From assembly GCF_026624755.1 (NCBI RefSeq), contig NZ_JAPMXC010000001.1:1283219-1347218 (forward strand): 64,000 nt of DNA. The letters are read 5' to 3'. The DNA is from Robbsia betulipollinis. GTDB lineage: Bacteria; Pseudomonadota; Gammaproteobacteria; Burkholderiales; Burkholderiaceae. Below the pieces are notes generated by a model. That model was not told the origin of the DNA, searched no databases, and worked only from the letters and a program-made list of their open reading frames with translations. Position numbers and translations under genes: made by a program. Position 1 is the first letter of the stretch, and every line of letters starts with the position of its first letter. Positions 51,776-60,996 of this stretch are shown piece by piece.

Positions 51776-52630
51776 ATGACGAATATATCGAAAAACTGGC
51801 TGATCACGGGGACCTCGACGGGCCTCGGGCGGCTGCTTACGGAACGGCTTCTGGCCCGGGGAGATCACGTCGCCGCGACGGTTCGCGTGCCGGCGGTGCT
51901 TGACGATCTGGCGAGCCGCTATCCCGACACGCTGCGCGTATTCGTCCTCGACATCACCGATACGCCAGCCGTGCGCGCAACGGTCGACGCCGCGTTCGCC
52001 GCCATGCCACGCATCGACATCGTCGTTGGCAACGCCGGCTACGGTCTGTTCGGCGCAGCCGAGGAAGTCACGGATGCACAGATCGATCGGCAGATCGCCA
52101 CGAACCTAACGGGTGCCATTCAGTTGATCCGCGCCGTGCTGCCGCACCTGCGACACCAACAAGGCGGGCGTATCGTGCAGCTTTCCTCGGAAGGCGGCCA
52201 GATTGCCTACCCCAACTTCAGTGTTTATCACGCGAGCAAATGGGGAATCGAGGGATTCGTGGAATCGGTCGCGCAGGAGGTGGCGCCATTCGGCATCGAT
52301 TTCCTGCTCGTCGAGCCCGGCCCCACCCGGACAAGTTTCGTGTCCGGCCTGGTTCGAGCGGAATCGATGGCCGAGTACGACGACACGCCCGCAGGCGCGA
52401 TGCGCCGCGCACTCGACAGCGGCACATTCACCATCAAAGGCGACGCGTACAACACGGTGGAGGCCATCATCGCGGCGGGAGACGCAGTGCGGCCACCGCT
52501 TCGCCTGGCGCTTGGCAGCACGGCATACGCATCGATCCACACCGGCCTGATCAACCGCCTCGATGCCCTTGAAGCGCAGAAGGACCGCGCCTTCGCTGCG
52601 GATGCGACGGCGCCGCGGCCTGGCGCCTGA
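51776..52630 (+). CDS. Short-chain dehydrogenase/reductase
   Basis: This 284-residue NAD(P)-binding enzyme has the classical SDR pattern: TGTSTGLGRLLTERLLARG (TGxxxGxG), the DITD site, NAGYGLFGAAEE, catalytic Ser in IVQLSSEGGQ, and YHASKWGIEGF (YxxxK). This is the oxidoreductase type that acts on aldehydes, ketones or alcohols. GGGGAGA precedes the ATG at 51776. It is divergent from the LysR gene. The substrate is unknown. Confidence 0.93.
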   Translation: MTNISKNWLITGTSTGLGRLLTERLLARGDHVAATVRVPAVLDDLASRYPDTLRVFVLDITDTPAVRATVDAAFAAMPRIDIVVGNAGYGLFGAAEEVTDAQIDRQIATNLTGAIQLIRAVLPHLRHQQGGRIVQLSSEGGQIAYPNFSVYHASKWGIEGFVESVAQEVAPFGIDFLLVEPGPTRTSFVSGLVRAESMAEYDDTPAGAMRRALDSGTFTIKGDAYNTVEAIIAAGDAVRPPLRLALGSTAYASIHTGLINRLDALEAQKDRAFAADATAPRPGA

Positions 52631-52633
52631 CCC

Positions 52634-52933
52634 TCAGGCCAGGGCCTTCCACGCACGCTCCTCCACATTCACCACGTGGGGTGGCACGGGGCCGAGGCGT
52701 GCCGGCACGGGCATCGTCTCGACATAGGGCGGGCAGATCGCCTCCTGCGTCAATTTCTGAAGCTTGTACGCCGCTGCGCCGATACATAGCAGAGCCGCGA
52801 GATCATCCGACGAAAGTCCCCGCCAATTTTTACTGAGCCAGTCGATGTAGGTGGTCATGACCGCCGGCTGCGCATCCACCTGATGCAGCCGCACGGTACC
52901 TTCGAATATGCCGATGATGTCGTCGGGTGTCAT
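52634..52933 (-). CDS. Conserved-looking small protein, function unknown
   Basis: This 99-residue cytoplasmic protein begins MTPDDIIGIFEGTVRLHQVD and includes WLSKNWRGLSSDDLAALLCI and a tail with VPARLGPVPPHVVNVEERAW. AGGAGA lies at a proper distance before the ATG, and coding character is good. I do not recognise the family. It converges with the SDR gene (three bases apart). The region 52934-53132 to its left of the next gene holds no gene. Confidence 0.65.
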   Translation of the reverse strand: MTPDDIIGIFEGTVRLHQVDAQPAVMTTYIDWLSKNWRGLSSDDLAALLCIGAAAYKLQKLTQEAICPPYVETMPVPARLGPVPPHVVNVEERAWKALA

Positions 52934-53132
52934 AGCTCTCTCCTGGACACGGCGGGACGCGGCTCATGCCGGCCTTCTCGTTCGCAGTATGCGCCGCGAA
53001 GGTACCGGCATTCAATGCGCAATGTCAAAAAAAGCATACGGGACGTGGATGACCCTTTCGTGACGTGCGCGGGGAACCGGCCAACACGGCAACCGCATGG
53101 TCGGCGGTGCGGATGGCGAACCGGGCAGCCAC

Positions 53133-53627
53133 TCAGGCGGACGACCTCCTGCGCGCCAGCCATTGCACCAGCGGTTCATCGCCGTGGTCGACGATCCCAC
53201 CCCGCTCGAAAGCGAGTTTATGCACGACCCGGGCGGATGCGTCGTTGCCCGGATGAATCTGCGCGAGCACTTCCACGACGCCGTCCCGGTCGAACGCGAG
53301 GCGCAGCAGTTCCCCCACCGCTGCCGTCGCCGCGCCCTGATTGCGGCACGCCACCGATATCCCATAGCCGATCTCGACCCGTCCGGCGACCGGCGCGTGC
53401 TTGAAACCGCAGCTCCCGACAACGAGCTGGTCGCTGTCGCGGACGATATAGAACGTGCTCGCGGCGGATCCGGCATCGCCGGGCCGCAGCATCGCCAGCG
53501 CCCGCAACGCCACGAACGGAGGCGGCAGCGCGTCCGCCGCTATGTGCCAAGCCAGCCCGCACGGCCTGGCCGAAACCGCGAGGGCACGCAGTGCGTCGGG
53601 AGGAATCGCGTGCAGCGTAAAGGTCAT
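53133..53627 (-). CDS. GNAT-family acetyltransferase
   Basis: This 164-residue protein has the RimJ/RimL-like pattern: FYIVRDSDQLVVGSCGFKHA, RVEIGYGISVACRNQGAATA, AVGELLRLAFDRDGVVEVLA (acetyl-CoA loop), and HPGNDASARVVHKLAFERGG. AGGAG precedes the ATG at 53627. It would transfer an acetyl group from acetyl-CoA to an amine; the substrate is unknown. It is divergent from the hybrid kinase gene. Confidence 0.88.
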   Translation of the reverse strand: MTFTLHAIPPDALRALAVSARPCGLAWHIAADALPPPFVALRALAMLRPGDAGSAASTFYIVRDSDQLVVGSCGFKHAPVAGRVEIGYGISVACRNQGAATAAVGELLRLAFDRDGVVEVLAQIHPGNDASARVVHKLAFERGGIVDHGDEPLVQWLARRRSSA

Positions 53628-53816
53628 GTTTTCACTCCTTCTTACGTACGTTCGTTTGAAGCAATTTTACCGTGTTACTTACGAGATGTTTCGCTGTCCG
53701 AGACAGCGGCGATGGTGGTGCTAAAGAAACAACGCAGCCGGGTAATCCCGCGCAATGTCCCTGCCCAGAAGTGTTTTTGGTACGATGAGTCCCCGAACCC
53801 AATTGTCGAGGCAACA

Positions 53817-55880
53817 TTGGACATTCGCAGCGTCCGCGTGTGGAAATGGGTCTCGCCTGTTCTCGCCGCTCTGGTACTCGCCGTCGTGGCGACGGTGCTG
53901 TCCGGCTACCTGTTCGGTACTTTGCGATTCATACGTCTGTTTCCCTCGTTGCAGGGCATGTCGCTGCTGACGGCGCTGTCTCTGGGCGGCATCGCGTTCG
54001 CACTGGCGGGCCAGACCCGCGTGGGACGCGGCGTGCTGCTGTTTGCCTTGTGGTCGTCCCTTATCATCGCCATCGTCGCGCTGGCAGAGCATGCGCTACT
54101 GGGCGCAGACGTCCTCAGCCCGCGGCTGGCCCACCAGCTCTTCGGCCTGCCGACCGTGAAGAGCGGCCGCACCTCCATCGCCACGGCACTGTCCCTGGCC
54201 TTGCTTGCACTGGGCCTGTTGCACCGGCTCCACGCGCGGCCCATCGTATGCGATTACTGCGCCGGCGCGGTACTGCTGGTCTCGGGCACTGCGCTGCTGG
54301 GCTATGCGTACGGCGTGCGCGATCTGTATTCGCTGTTCCCGTTCAACACCATCGCATTGCATACCGCCGGTGCCCTCTTCCTGCTGGGCATCGCCACGCT
54401 GCTCTCGCAAACCGAGCGCGGCTGGGCGCGGGCGATCACGTCCGCCGGCCCCGGCGGTCGCACCACGCGCGCACTGCTCGCGTTCACGCTGCTGCCGCCG
54501 GTCGTCGGTGCCCTGCTGCTGCATCTGACCCATACGTGGCGCCTCGGGCCGGACGTGGCGATGGCGATTCTGGTGATCGTCTCCGTCGCTCCGTTGACCG
54601 TCTCGATCCTGCACGGCGGCAAGATCCTGGAGGATCTCGAAGAGGAGCGCCGTTCGAAGGACATCCTGACGGCCCGTGTCGCCGAGCATCTCAACCGCCA
54701 ACTCGCGGCGCAGGCCATCGAGTTGCGCCGCGAATCCGAGGAACGCGCCCGAACCGAGGCCATCGCCTATGGCGTGCAGCGGCTCGAAGCCATCGGCCAG
54801 TTGACCGGCGGTATCGCCCACGATTTCAACAATCTGCTGATGGGCGTCAGCATGAATCTCCATCTCTCGAAAAGCCAGCTCCCCGGCGACCATCCCGTGC
54901 AGGTCTATCTGGGCAGCGCCCTGGCCGCGGCACGGCGCGGCACCAAACTATCGGGCCAGTTGCTGGCGTTTTCGCGAACCCAGCGCCTGGATGTGCAGCC
55001 AATGGAACTGGACGCCTCCCTGGCCGGCATGCGGGAACTGCTGGACAACGCACTGGGTTCGTCCATCTTCGTGGATATCCGGCCCGATGCGAACCATGCC
55101 TGGGTACTGGCGGATGCGGATCAATTGAACCTCGCAGTGGTCAATCTGGCGCTGAACGCGCGCGATGCCATGCCCGAGGGCGGCATCTTCGCCGTCACGA
55201 CAGCCGACCATGTCACCGAGACCGTCAACGGCGAGATCCGCAGCTACGTGGCGCTGCGGGTGCGCGACACCGGTCAAGGAATGTCCGCGGACATCGCCAG
55301 CCGCGCGACCGAACCGTTCTTCACGACCAAACCGCAGGGCAAAGGCAGCGGGCTGGGTCTCGCGCAGGTCTACGGCGTCGTCAAGCAGTGCGGCGGTGAA
55401 CTGCGTATCGACAGCGAAATCGGGAAGGGCACGACCGTCGAGATACTGTTGCCCCGTACCGAGCCGCCCGCGCAACCGGTGGCGTGCGGCGCTGCCGAGC
55501 GAGCGATATTCGCCTGTCCGATGCCGATCTCCCGCTCGGTACTGCTCATCGACGACGACGAGCACGTTCGGATGGCGGTGGCCGAGATGTTCAAGTGCGA
55601 GGGGTACGAGGTCACCGAGGCGGAAAACGGCACGATCGGCCTGCAGCTGCTCGAAACGATGACGCCGGCGATCGCGGTCATCGATTTCATCATGCCGGGG
55701 CTCAACGGCGCCGAGGTCGCACGCCTGGCGCGGGTCAAGCTGCCGAAACTGCCGATCATCTTCGTCAGCGGCTATTCGGACACGCTGGCGCTGGACAAGA
55801 TCTCCGGCGCGGTGGTGCTGCGCAAGCCGATTCCAGCCGAGACGCTGCTCGCCGCGGTCGAGACGGCCATCGGCCGCTAG
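53817..55880 (+). CDS. Multi-TM hybrid histidine kinase with C-terminal receiver
   Basis: This 687-residue protein has about eight membrane helices in the first ~265 residues (among them VLAALVLAVVATVLSGYLF and LLFALWSSLIIAIVALAEH), a coiled linker (EDLEEERRSKDILTARVAEH), HisKA with H335 in GGIAHDFNNLL, HATPase (NLALNARDAMPEGG, DTGQGM, EPFFTTKP, GSGLGL) and a receiver with D623 in IDFIMPG and Lys in RKPI. A TTG start at 53817 is chosen because GAGG lies five bases upstream and the first helix follows; an ATG at 53712 is also in frame. Family: integral-membrane sensor of unknown ligand. Confidence 0.88.
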   Translation: MDIRSVRVWKWVSPVLAALVLAVVATVLSGYLFGTLRFIRLFPSLQGMSLLTALSLGGIAFALAGQTRVGRGVLLFALWSSLIIAIVALAEHALLGADVLSPRLAHQLFGLPTVKSGRTSIATALSLALLALGLLHRLHARPIVCDYCAGAVLLVSGTALLGYAYGVRDLYSLFPFNTIALHTAGALFLLGIATLLSQTERGWARAITSAGPGGRTTRALLAFTLLPPVVGALLLHLTHTWRLGPDVAMAILVIVSVAPLTVSILHGGKILEDLEEERRSKDILTARVAEHLNRQLAAQAIELRRESEERARTEAIAYGVQRLEAIGQLTGGIAHDFNNLLMGVSMNLHLSKSQLPGDHPVQVYLGSALAAARRGTKLSGQLLAFSRTQRLDVQPMELDASLAGMRELLDNALGSSIFVDIRPDANHAWVLADADQLNLAVVNLALNARDAMPEGGIFAVTTADHVTETVNGEIRSYVALRVRDTGQGMSADIASRATEPFFTTKPQGKGSGLGLAQVYGVVKQCGGELRIDSEIGKGTTVEILLPRTEPPAQPVACGAAERAIFACPMPISRSVLLIDDDEHVRMAVAEMFKCEGYEVTEAENGTIGLQLLETMTPAIAVIDFIMPGLNGAEVARLARVKLPKLPIIFVSGYSDTLALDKISGAVVLRKPIPAETLLAAVETAIGR

Positions 55881-55939
55881 GTCCCGCACGATCCGCCCGG
55901 CCATTGGTCGACGACGTCTCGTCCCGGCCCGGTCCGCCG

Positions 55940-56662
55940 TCAAGGGGCGGCGGGCGCATCCACCACGATCCCGAGCTGCGACGCGACACGGCGCGCAGTC
56001 AGTTCGCGCGCGGTGGTGATGGCCGCCAGCGCCTGCCGCGTCTGCATGAGCACGGCGGGCGGAGCCGTCTGCGGCGTGCCGCTATCGAACGGCGGCTCCG
56101 GCGCGTAGACCATGTGCAACTGGATCGCTTGCGCGGCCTCCGGGCCGCGCAGCGCAGCGGCCAGATGCAATGCGCCGTCGATACCGGACGTGACGCCGGC
56201 GGCGAACACCCAGTTGCCATCCGTGACCACGCGTTCATCGACCGGGATCGCCCCGAAAAACGGCAGCAGATGGAACGATGCCCAGTGCGTCGTCGCCCGC
56301 CGGCCCTGCAACAGGCCGGCCGCGCCGCACAGCAGCGCGCCGGTGCAGACCGAAAACACACTGTGCGCGCCCGCGGCCTGACGGCGGATCCATTCCAGCA
56401 CTTCCTCGTCCTCCATCAGGGCCTGCTGGCCGTAACCGCCGGGAATGTGCAGGACATCGAGCGCGGGCGCATCGGCCAGAGCCGCATCCGGCGCCAGGCG
56501 CAGACCCTTCACATCGCGCACGCCTTGCGTCGTCTTTCCGTAGATGCGGTAGGTCGCATTGGGTATGCGCGACAGCACCTCGAAGGGCCCCGTCAGGTCG
56601 ATCTGATCGACACCGTCGAACAACAGGGAGCCGATTTGCAGCGGTATGTCGTGGGAAATCAT
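55940..56662 (-). CDS. DJ-1/PfpI protein, isonitrile (cyclohexyl-isocyanide) hydratase-like
   Basis: This 240-residue protein has the DJ-1 nucleophile elbow VFSVCTGALLCGAAGLL (Cys106), then RRATTHWASFHLLPFFGAIP and RVVTDGNWVFAAGVTSGIDG, which fit the isonitrile hydratase subgroup that turns isocyanides into N-substituted formamides. No AraC helix-turn-helix follows, so it is an enzyme rather than a regulator. A near-perfect AGGAGG with six-base spacing precedes the ATG. Substrate in this organism is not known; the family also contains unspecialised proteins. Confidence 0.82.
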   Translation of the reverse strand: MISHDIPLQIGSLLFDGVDQIDLTGPFEVLSRIPNATYRIYGKTTQGVRDVKGLRLAPDAALADAPALDVLHIPGGYGQQALMEDEEVLEWIRRQAAGAHSVFSVCTGALLCGAAGLLQGRRATTHWASFHLLPFFGAIPVDERVVTDGNWVFAAGVTSGIDGALHLAAALRGPEAAQAIQLHMVYAPEPPFDSGTPQTAPPAVLMQTRQALAAITTARELTARRVASQLGIVVDAPAAP

Positions 56663-56907
56663 GAGGCACCTCCTTGGATGGCGGGAACGAACGAGGGATT
56701 CTAGCGACCCCGGCCCCCGCAAATCCGCCAAACTGCCCTCGCTGCGCGCCAAATCAAAACGCTTCGCGGCTTCCCGACGACACCGGTTCGCATGGCGAAT
56801 GATATCGGGACAGGATCGGTTCGCGGCTCGCGCGGTCGGCAGGTTTGGTTTACAGTTTCTTTCGAGCAGATCCGCGCCCGCGGCCAAACGACCCACACCC
56901 AACGACC

Positions 56908-57120
56908 ATGAAAATCGCGTTCATAGACTTCAAGAGGGCATCGAAGATGCTTGGCCTGGCGAACGGCCCGCTGCAGACCGCGGTGGATGCGGCCAATCAA
57001 TGGATGGAGGAGGAGGCGGTGACGGTACTCAACGTGGAAACATTGCGACACACGAACGGAACCTCGGGCATGACGTCGACCAAGGAGGATGGAATACGGA
57101 TCTGGTATCACCGCTCCTAG
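56908..57120 (+). CDS. Small protein of unknown function (70 residues)
   Basis: MKIAFIDFKRASKMLGLANG, then PLQTAVDAANQWMEEEAVTV and a Thr/Gly-rich end. No domain recognised; no membrane segment. The ATG at 56908 lies at the end of a Pro/Arg-rich lead that is not coding-like, so the short form is preferred. It sits alone between the DJ-1 gene and the dioxygenase gene; the 3' ends of this ORF and the dioxygenase converge. Confidence 0.5.
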   Translation: MKIAFIDFKRASKMLGLANGPLQTAVDAANQWMEEEAVTVLNVETLRHTNGTSGMTSTKEDGIRIWYHRS

Positions 57121-57131
57121 CGTCGCCGCGA

Positions 57132-58031
57132 TCAGCGCCGGCGCTTTTCCACATAGCGCTTCAACCCCTGGATGAGACGATAGGGGTCTGCATAATTCAT
57201 CTGTCGCAGGCGTCGACAGTAATGAATCAACCGCCCCGGCCCCTGGCGCCACGCCTGCATCTGATCCTCGCGCTGAGATTTGACCGCTTGCCACGGGAAT
57301 CTGCGGGGTTCACGGGCGAGCGTGCGCGGCGTATCGAAATGCACCACGTAGGCGTAGCGCGCGTCGGGAGTGTCGTTCGGCCCCGCGCCATGCAGCGTCC
57401 GGCCGTGATGCAGCGTGCAGCCCCCCATCGGCAACGGGCAATACACCGCATTGCCCTCACCGAAATCGGCGCAGCATTCCAGCGCATGGGCCCGCGGATC
57501 GTCGCCCCGCCGACAATGCGCCTGCACCTCCTTCAAATGCGAGCCCGGAATGAATTTCAGACACCCATTCGTTTCGTCGACAGCCTGCAGCGGCAACCAG
57601 AAAGCCAGTTCGTTGTATTCGAGCGTGGGATCGCGGAACGCTTCATCCTGGTGCCACGGGGTATGAGGGCCCGTGAGCGCAGGCTTGTAAAAGATATGGT
57701 CACCGCTGAAACGCGCGCGTGGCCCCAATACCTGCTTGGCGATGCGGTGCAGGCGCCGGCGATAGGCCATTCTGCGAAAGCGTGCGTCATGGTTGCTCGG
57801 ATGAAGCATTTGCGTCAGGGCGTCGTTCGCCAGCGGCTTGCCGCCCATGAAATCGAACAACGCGCCTTCTTCCAGGCCGCGTCGCTCCCGGAGGAGCCTG
57901 TCCGAAAAATGACGGAGTTGCTCGATTTCGTCCGGCTGCGCCACGTCGCTCAACGCAAGAAAGCCGTTGGCCGCGTAAAATTCCAGCTGCTCGGCGCAGA
58001 GTTGGGTGTCTTTCAGGGGGGTCGGGTCCAT
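57132..58031 (-). CDS. Phytanoyl-CoA dioxygenase (PhyH) family protein
   Basis: This 299-residue Fe(II)/2-oxoglutarate-dependent oxygenase has the HxD motif in PHTPWHQDEAFRDPTLEYNE and the distal His in HHGRTLHGAGPNDTPDARYA, with the 2OG-binding Arg downstream (ARYAYVVHFDTPRTL). The N-terminal FYAANGFLAL is also typical. It would hydroxylate an unknown substrate. No clear partner genes. The ATG at 58031 lacks a strong ribosome site. Confidence 0.85.
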   Translation of the reverse strand: MDPTPLKDTQLCAEQLEFYAANGFLALSDVAQPDEIEQLRHFSDRLLRERRGLEEGALFDFMGGKPLANDALTQMLHPSNHDARFRRMAYRRRLHRIAKQVLGPRARFSGDHIFYKPALTGPHTPWHQDEAFRDPTLEYNELAFWLPLQAVDETNGCLKFIPGSHLKEVQAHCRRGDDPRAHALECCADFGEGNAVYCPLPMGGCTLHHGRTLHGAGPNDTPDARYAYVVHFDTPRTLAREPRRFPWQAVKSQREDQMQAWRQGPGRLIHYCRRLRQMNYADPYRLIQGLKRYVEKRRR

Positions 58032-58476
58032 GACTGTCCGGTTTCACGCTCTATCAAGAGTGACGTCGATTCCTGAAATACCGTCACTTTTCAGGCACGA
58101 CACGCTTGCGAGCAATGTATTACATACGTTCGTTAAATCTAACAGATGTATGTGCGACGAACCGGGCGTAACGGCGCGTGTCGGCGTGTGCGTCCGGGCC
58201 CTTGCGAGGCGTGGCATGTAAAAATCGCGTCAATGGCGCACGGTTCGGAAGAAGCCGGCCTGAATCATCCGAAAAATGACTTGGATCGTGTTTTTCCCGC
58301 CAGATCCCGATCGGAAAACGCCCTATTTACAGGCATCTTTTATTTTGTAACCTCACATTACGCGCAGCACGACGCAAAACGACGCGCGCCGGCGATGACG
58401 CGCGCCGCGCTACGCCGGTGAAGGCCGGCGCTACCCATTCGACGATCGACGACGTAGATTACAGAGGCCCATCCCC
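58032..58476. other. Gap between divergent genes
   Basis: The 445-bp region holds promoters of the dioxygenase (minus) and GH5 gene (plus). It is AT-richer around 58100-58145 and 58330-58365 than its flanks. No gene, stem-loop or recognisable operator was seen. Confidence 0.4.
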
Positions 58477-59832
58477 ATGCCGCACCATCATGACGTCGCG
58501 CCAGTTGGGCAGTACCCCGGCGCGGGCATTCCGAAGATCGATGCCGAGGCGCATCCTATCGCCCAGCAGAAACGCCAACGCACCGCACGCACCACCTTAC
58601 GCCCAGGGATCATCCTCGTGTCCGCCCTCGCATCTTTGCTGGGCATGGCTTCCGGCGCACATGCCGCCAATGGCCTGCTGAGCGCACGGGACCATGCGAT
58701 CGTCGACGCTTCCGGCCACACCGTGCAGCTCACCGGCTTCAACCTCGGTGGATGGTTCGTCATGGAGAGTTTCATGTCGCCGATGGACCGCACCCAGAAA
58801 CTGCGCGACGCGTACGGCGTCATGACGACGCTCGATCGCCGCTTCGGGGCGGAACAGGCGCGCGCATTGATGCGCGACTATGCGCGAAGCTGGATCACCA
58901 CGAGCGACATCCGTGCGATTTCCGCGGCGGGTTACAACCTCGTGCGTATCCCGCTATGGTGGGGGCAATTCTTCGATCTCGACAACCCGACGCCGTCGGG
59001 CTGGCGTGCCGATGCATTCGATGTGCTGGACGATATCGTGCGGGACTGCCGCGCACACGGTCTTTATGCAATCCTCGACATGCACGGCGTGGTCGGCAGC
59101 CAGAGCCCGGCGTCCAATACAGGGCAGGCCGGCCGCAACGCCTATTGGACGGACCCGGCGGCGCAGGCCCAGACGGACTGGATGTGGTCCCGGATCGCCA
59201 GCCACTATCGCGGCAACGCCACCATCGCCGGCTACGATGTGATCAACGAACCCGCCCCACCGCAGGGAATGCCGGCCAGGCCCGCGGTCTGGCACGCCTA
59301 CGATCGTCTGTACACAGCCATCCGGGCGGTGGACCCGGACCATATGATCTTCCTGGAAGGCGCGTTCGGCAAATGGGACTGGAGCATGCTGCCCGACCCG
59401 CGCACGCAGGGCTGGACCAACGTCGTCTATGAAATGCATGTCTACCGGTGGCCCCAGCCGGGGGAGGACCGCGCTGCGCTTGCCCAGGCGGTTGCCGCAA
59501 GCGCAGCGCATGCGGTCGCCGATTTCCATGCGCATGCCGATTGGCACGTGCCGGGTTATATCGGTGAATTCAACGGCTTCGACACCGGGGCGGCCACCTG
59601 GCGGCACCTGACGGACGCCTACAGCGAGGCAGGCTTGAACTGGAGCATGTGGAGCTACAAGGCAGTGAATGGCGTGGCGCCCAATCACTGGGGCTACCAG
59701 GACCCGCGACGCTGGCCGGCGCGACCCGATCCGGCGACCGATACGGCCGCCGACATCCGCCGGGACTGGCGGAACTGGACGACCGAAGCGACATTCGCCG
59801 TCAACCCGGCGATCGGCTTGCGCATGCCTTGA
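58477..59832 (+). CDS. Secreted GH5 glycosidase (endo/exo-beta-glucanase type)
   Basis: This 451-residue protein has a long basic lead (~43 residues) and a hydrophobic signal segment (GIILVSALASLLGMASGAHA), then the GH5 fold: LTGFNLGGWFVMESFMSP, then YNLVRIPLWWGQF, acid/base E258 in YDVINEPAPP, HVYRWPQPG and nucleophile E364 in GYIGEFNGFD. It resembles GH5 cellulases and exo-1,3-beta-glucanases. Export suggests it attacks external beta-glucans from plants, fungi or bacterial walls. The gene stands alone. Confidence 0.88.
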   Translation: MPHHHDVAPVGQYPGAGIPKIDAEAHPIAQQKRQRTARTTLRPGIILVSALASLLGMASGAHAANGLLSARDHAIVDASGHTVQLTGFNLGGWFVMESFMSPMDRTQKLRDAYGVMTTLDRRFGAEQARALMRDYARSWITTSDIRAISAAGYNLVRIPLWWGQFFDLDNPTPSGWRADAFDVLDDIVRDCRAHGLYAILDMHGVVGSQSPASNTGQAGRNAYWTDPAAQAQTDWMWSRIASHYRGNATIAGYDVINEPAPPQGMPARPAVWHAYDRLYTAIRAVDPDHMIFLEGAFGKWDWSMLPDPRTQGWTNVVYEMHVYRWPQPGEDRAALAQAVAASAAHAVADFHAHADWHVPGYIGEFNGFDTGAATWRHLTDAYSEAGLNWSMWSYKAVNGVAPNHWGYQDPRRWPARPDPATDTAADIRRDWRNWTTEATFAVNPAIGLRMP

Positions 59833-59885
59833 CCCGGAATGCGCCGCTTGCGCGTGGGGGAACCTCGGCGGCCGCGCACCGTCGT

Positions 59886-60794
59886 CTACAGTTCGATGCC
59901 AGGAACCGCGGGCATCGCCGCCAGCAGGAAATCCGCCAGCGCCTGCGTCGCCCGCGTGCGGTGGCGCTCGCGATGCATCAGCAGGTTGAAAGCGCGCACC
60001 GGCAACGCCACGCTGGCACGCACGAGCCGCCCGGTTTGCAGCGCCGGCGCCGCGGCGAGTTCCGACAAGGCCGCCGCGCATTCCGACGCTTCCACCGCGT
60101 TCAGCACCGCTTCGTTGGAGGGCAGGCTCAGCACGATGCCCAGCGCTTCGGGTGCGAGGCCGTGATGCCGCAGCGCCTCCTCGAACACCGCGCGCGTACC
60201 GGACCCCGGCTCACGGCTCACCCACCCCGATGCGGGGAAATCCGGTACCGCGAGCGCAGCCCCCGCCGCCCACGGATGATGCGGCGCCACTACCACGATC
60301 AACCGGTCGGAACCGACCGGCATGACTTCCAGCGACCGCGCGTCGACCTCCCCTTCGACCAGACCGACATCCGCGACGCCCTCACTGACGGCCTGCGACG
60401 CCGTGAGCGTGTTGCCCACCTCCAGCTCGATCTCCAGCCCGGGATAGCGCTGCCGAAAACGCATCAGCCGTCCAGGCAGCCAGTAGCTGGCGATCGTCTG
60501 ACTGACACGCACCCGGATCCGACCCCGTTCGGTGCCCGCGAGTTCGTGCAATGCCTGCTCGGCGACGCCCGCGCTGTGCAGCGTCGCCTCGGCGAATACC
60601 AGAAACGCCCGCCCGGGCTCGGTCAGCACGATGCCCCGGCCGATACGGTCGAACAGACGGATATCGTAGCGCTCTTCCAGGCAACGCAACGCCGAACTCA
60701 ATGCAGATGGCGTCAACGACAGCGCCTCGGCCGCACGCGTCAGATGACTGCGCCGCGCTACCGCGACGAATATCCGGAGTTGCTCAAGCGTCAT
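59886..60794 (-). CDS. LysR-family regulator (CysB/CbbR-like)
   Basis: This 302-residue regulator begins MTLEQLRIFVAVARRSHLTR with the HTH AAEALSLTPSALSSALRCLE, then RIRVRVSQTIASYWLPGRLM and RFRQRYPGLEIELEVGNTLT of the effector domain. The SQTIASYWLP block is characteristic of the LysR group with CysL/YwfK-like proteins, often linked to sulfur, CO2 or nitrogen metabolism. Its target is not obvious; it converges on the GH5 gene and diverges from the chemoreceptor gene 200 bp away. Confidence 0.9.
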   Translation of the reverse strand: MTLEQLRIFVAVARRSHLTRAAEALSLTPSALSSALRCLEERYDIRLFDRIGRGIVLTEPGRAFLVFAEATLHSAGVAEQALHELAGTERGRIRVRVSQTIASYWLPGRLMRFRQRYPGLEIELEVGNTLTASQAVSEGVADVGLVEGEVDARSLEVMPVGSDRLIVVVAPHHPWAAGAALAVPDFPASGWVSREPGSGTRAVFEEALRHHGLAPEALGIVLSLPSNEAVLNAVEASECAAALSELAAAPALQTGRLVRASVALPVRAFNLLMHRERHRTRATQALADFLLAAMPAVPGIEL

Positions 60795-60996
60795 GTTCGA
60801 TCGATCTCATGTCACGTCGAATCCACTATTTTAGGATGAATACCCCGCCCATCGACGGCGTGCGATGGCCGACGCGCGAGATCCGTTGTGTAGCGCTATG
60901 CCGCTGCGGCTAAAGTCTCGCAGCGCCGTGCCGCTATATCCATAGACGCGGCAAGCCGCTGTCTTCACGCCCGATACTTCATCACCCAAGAACATC

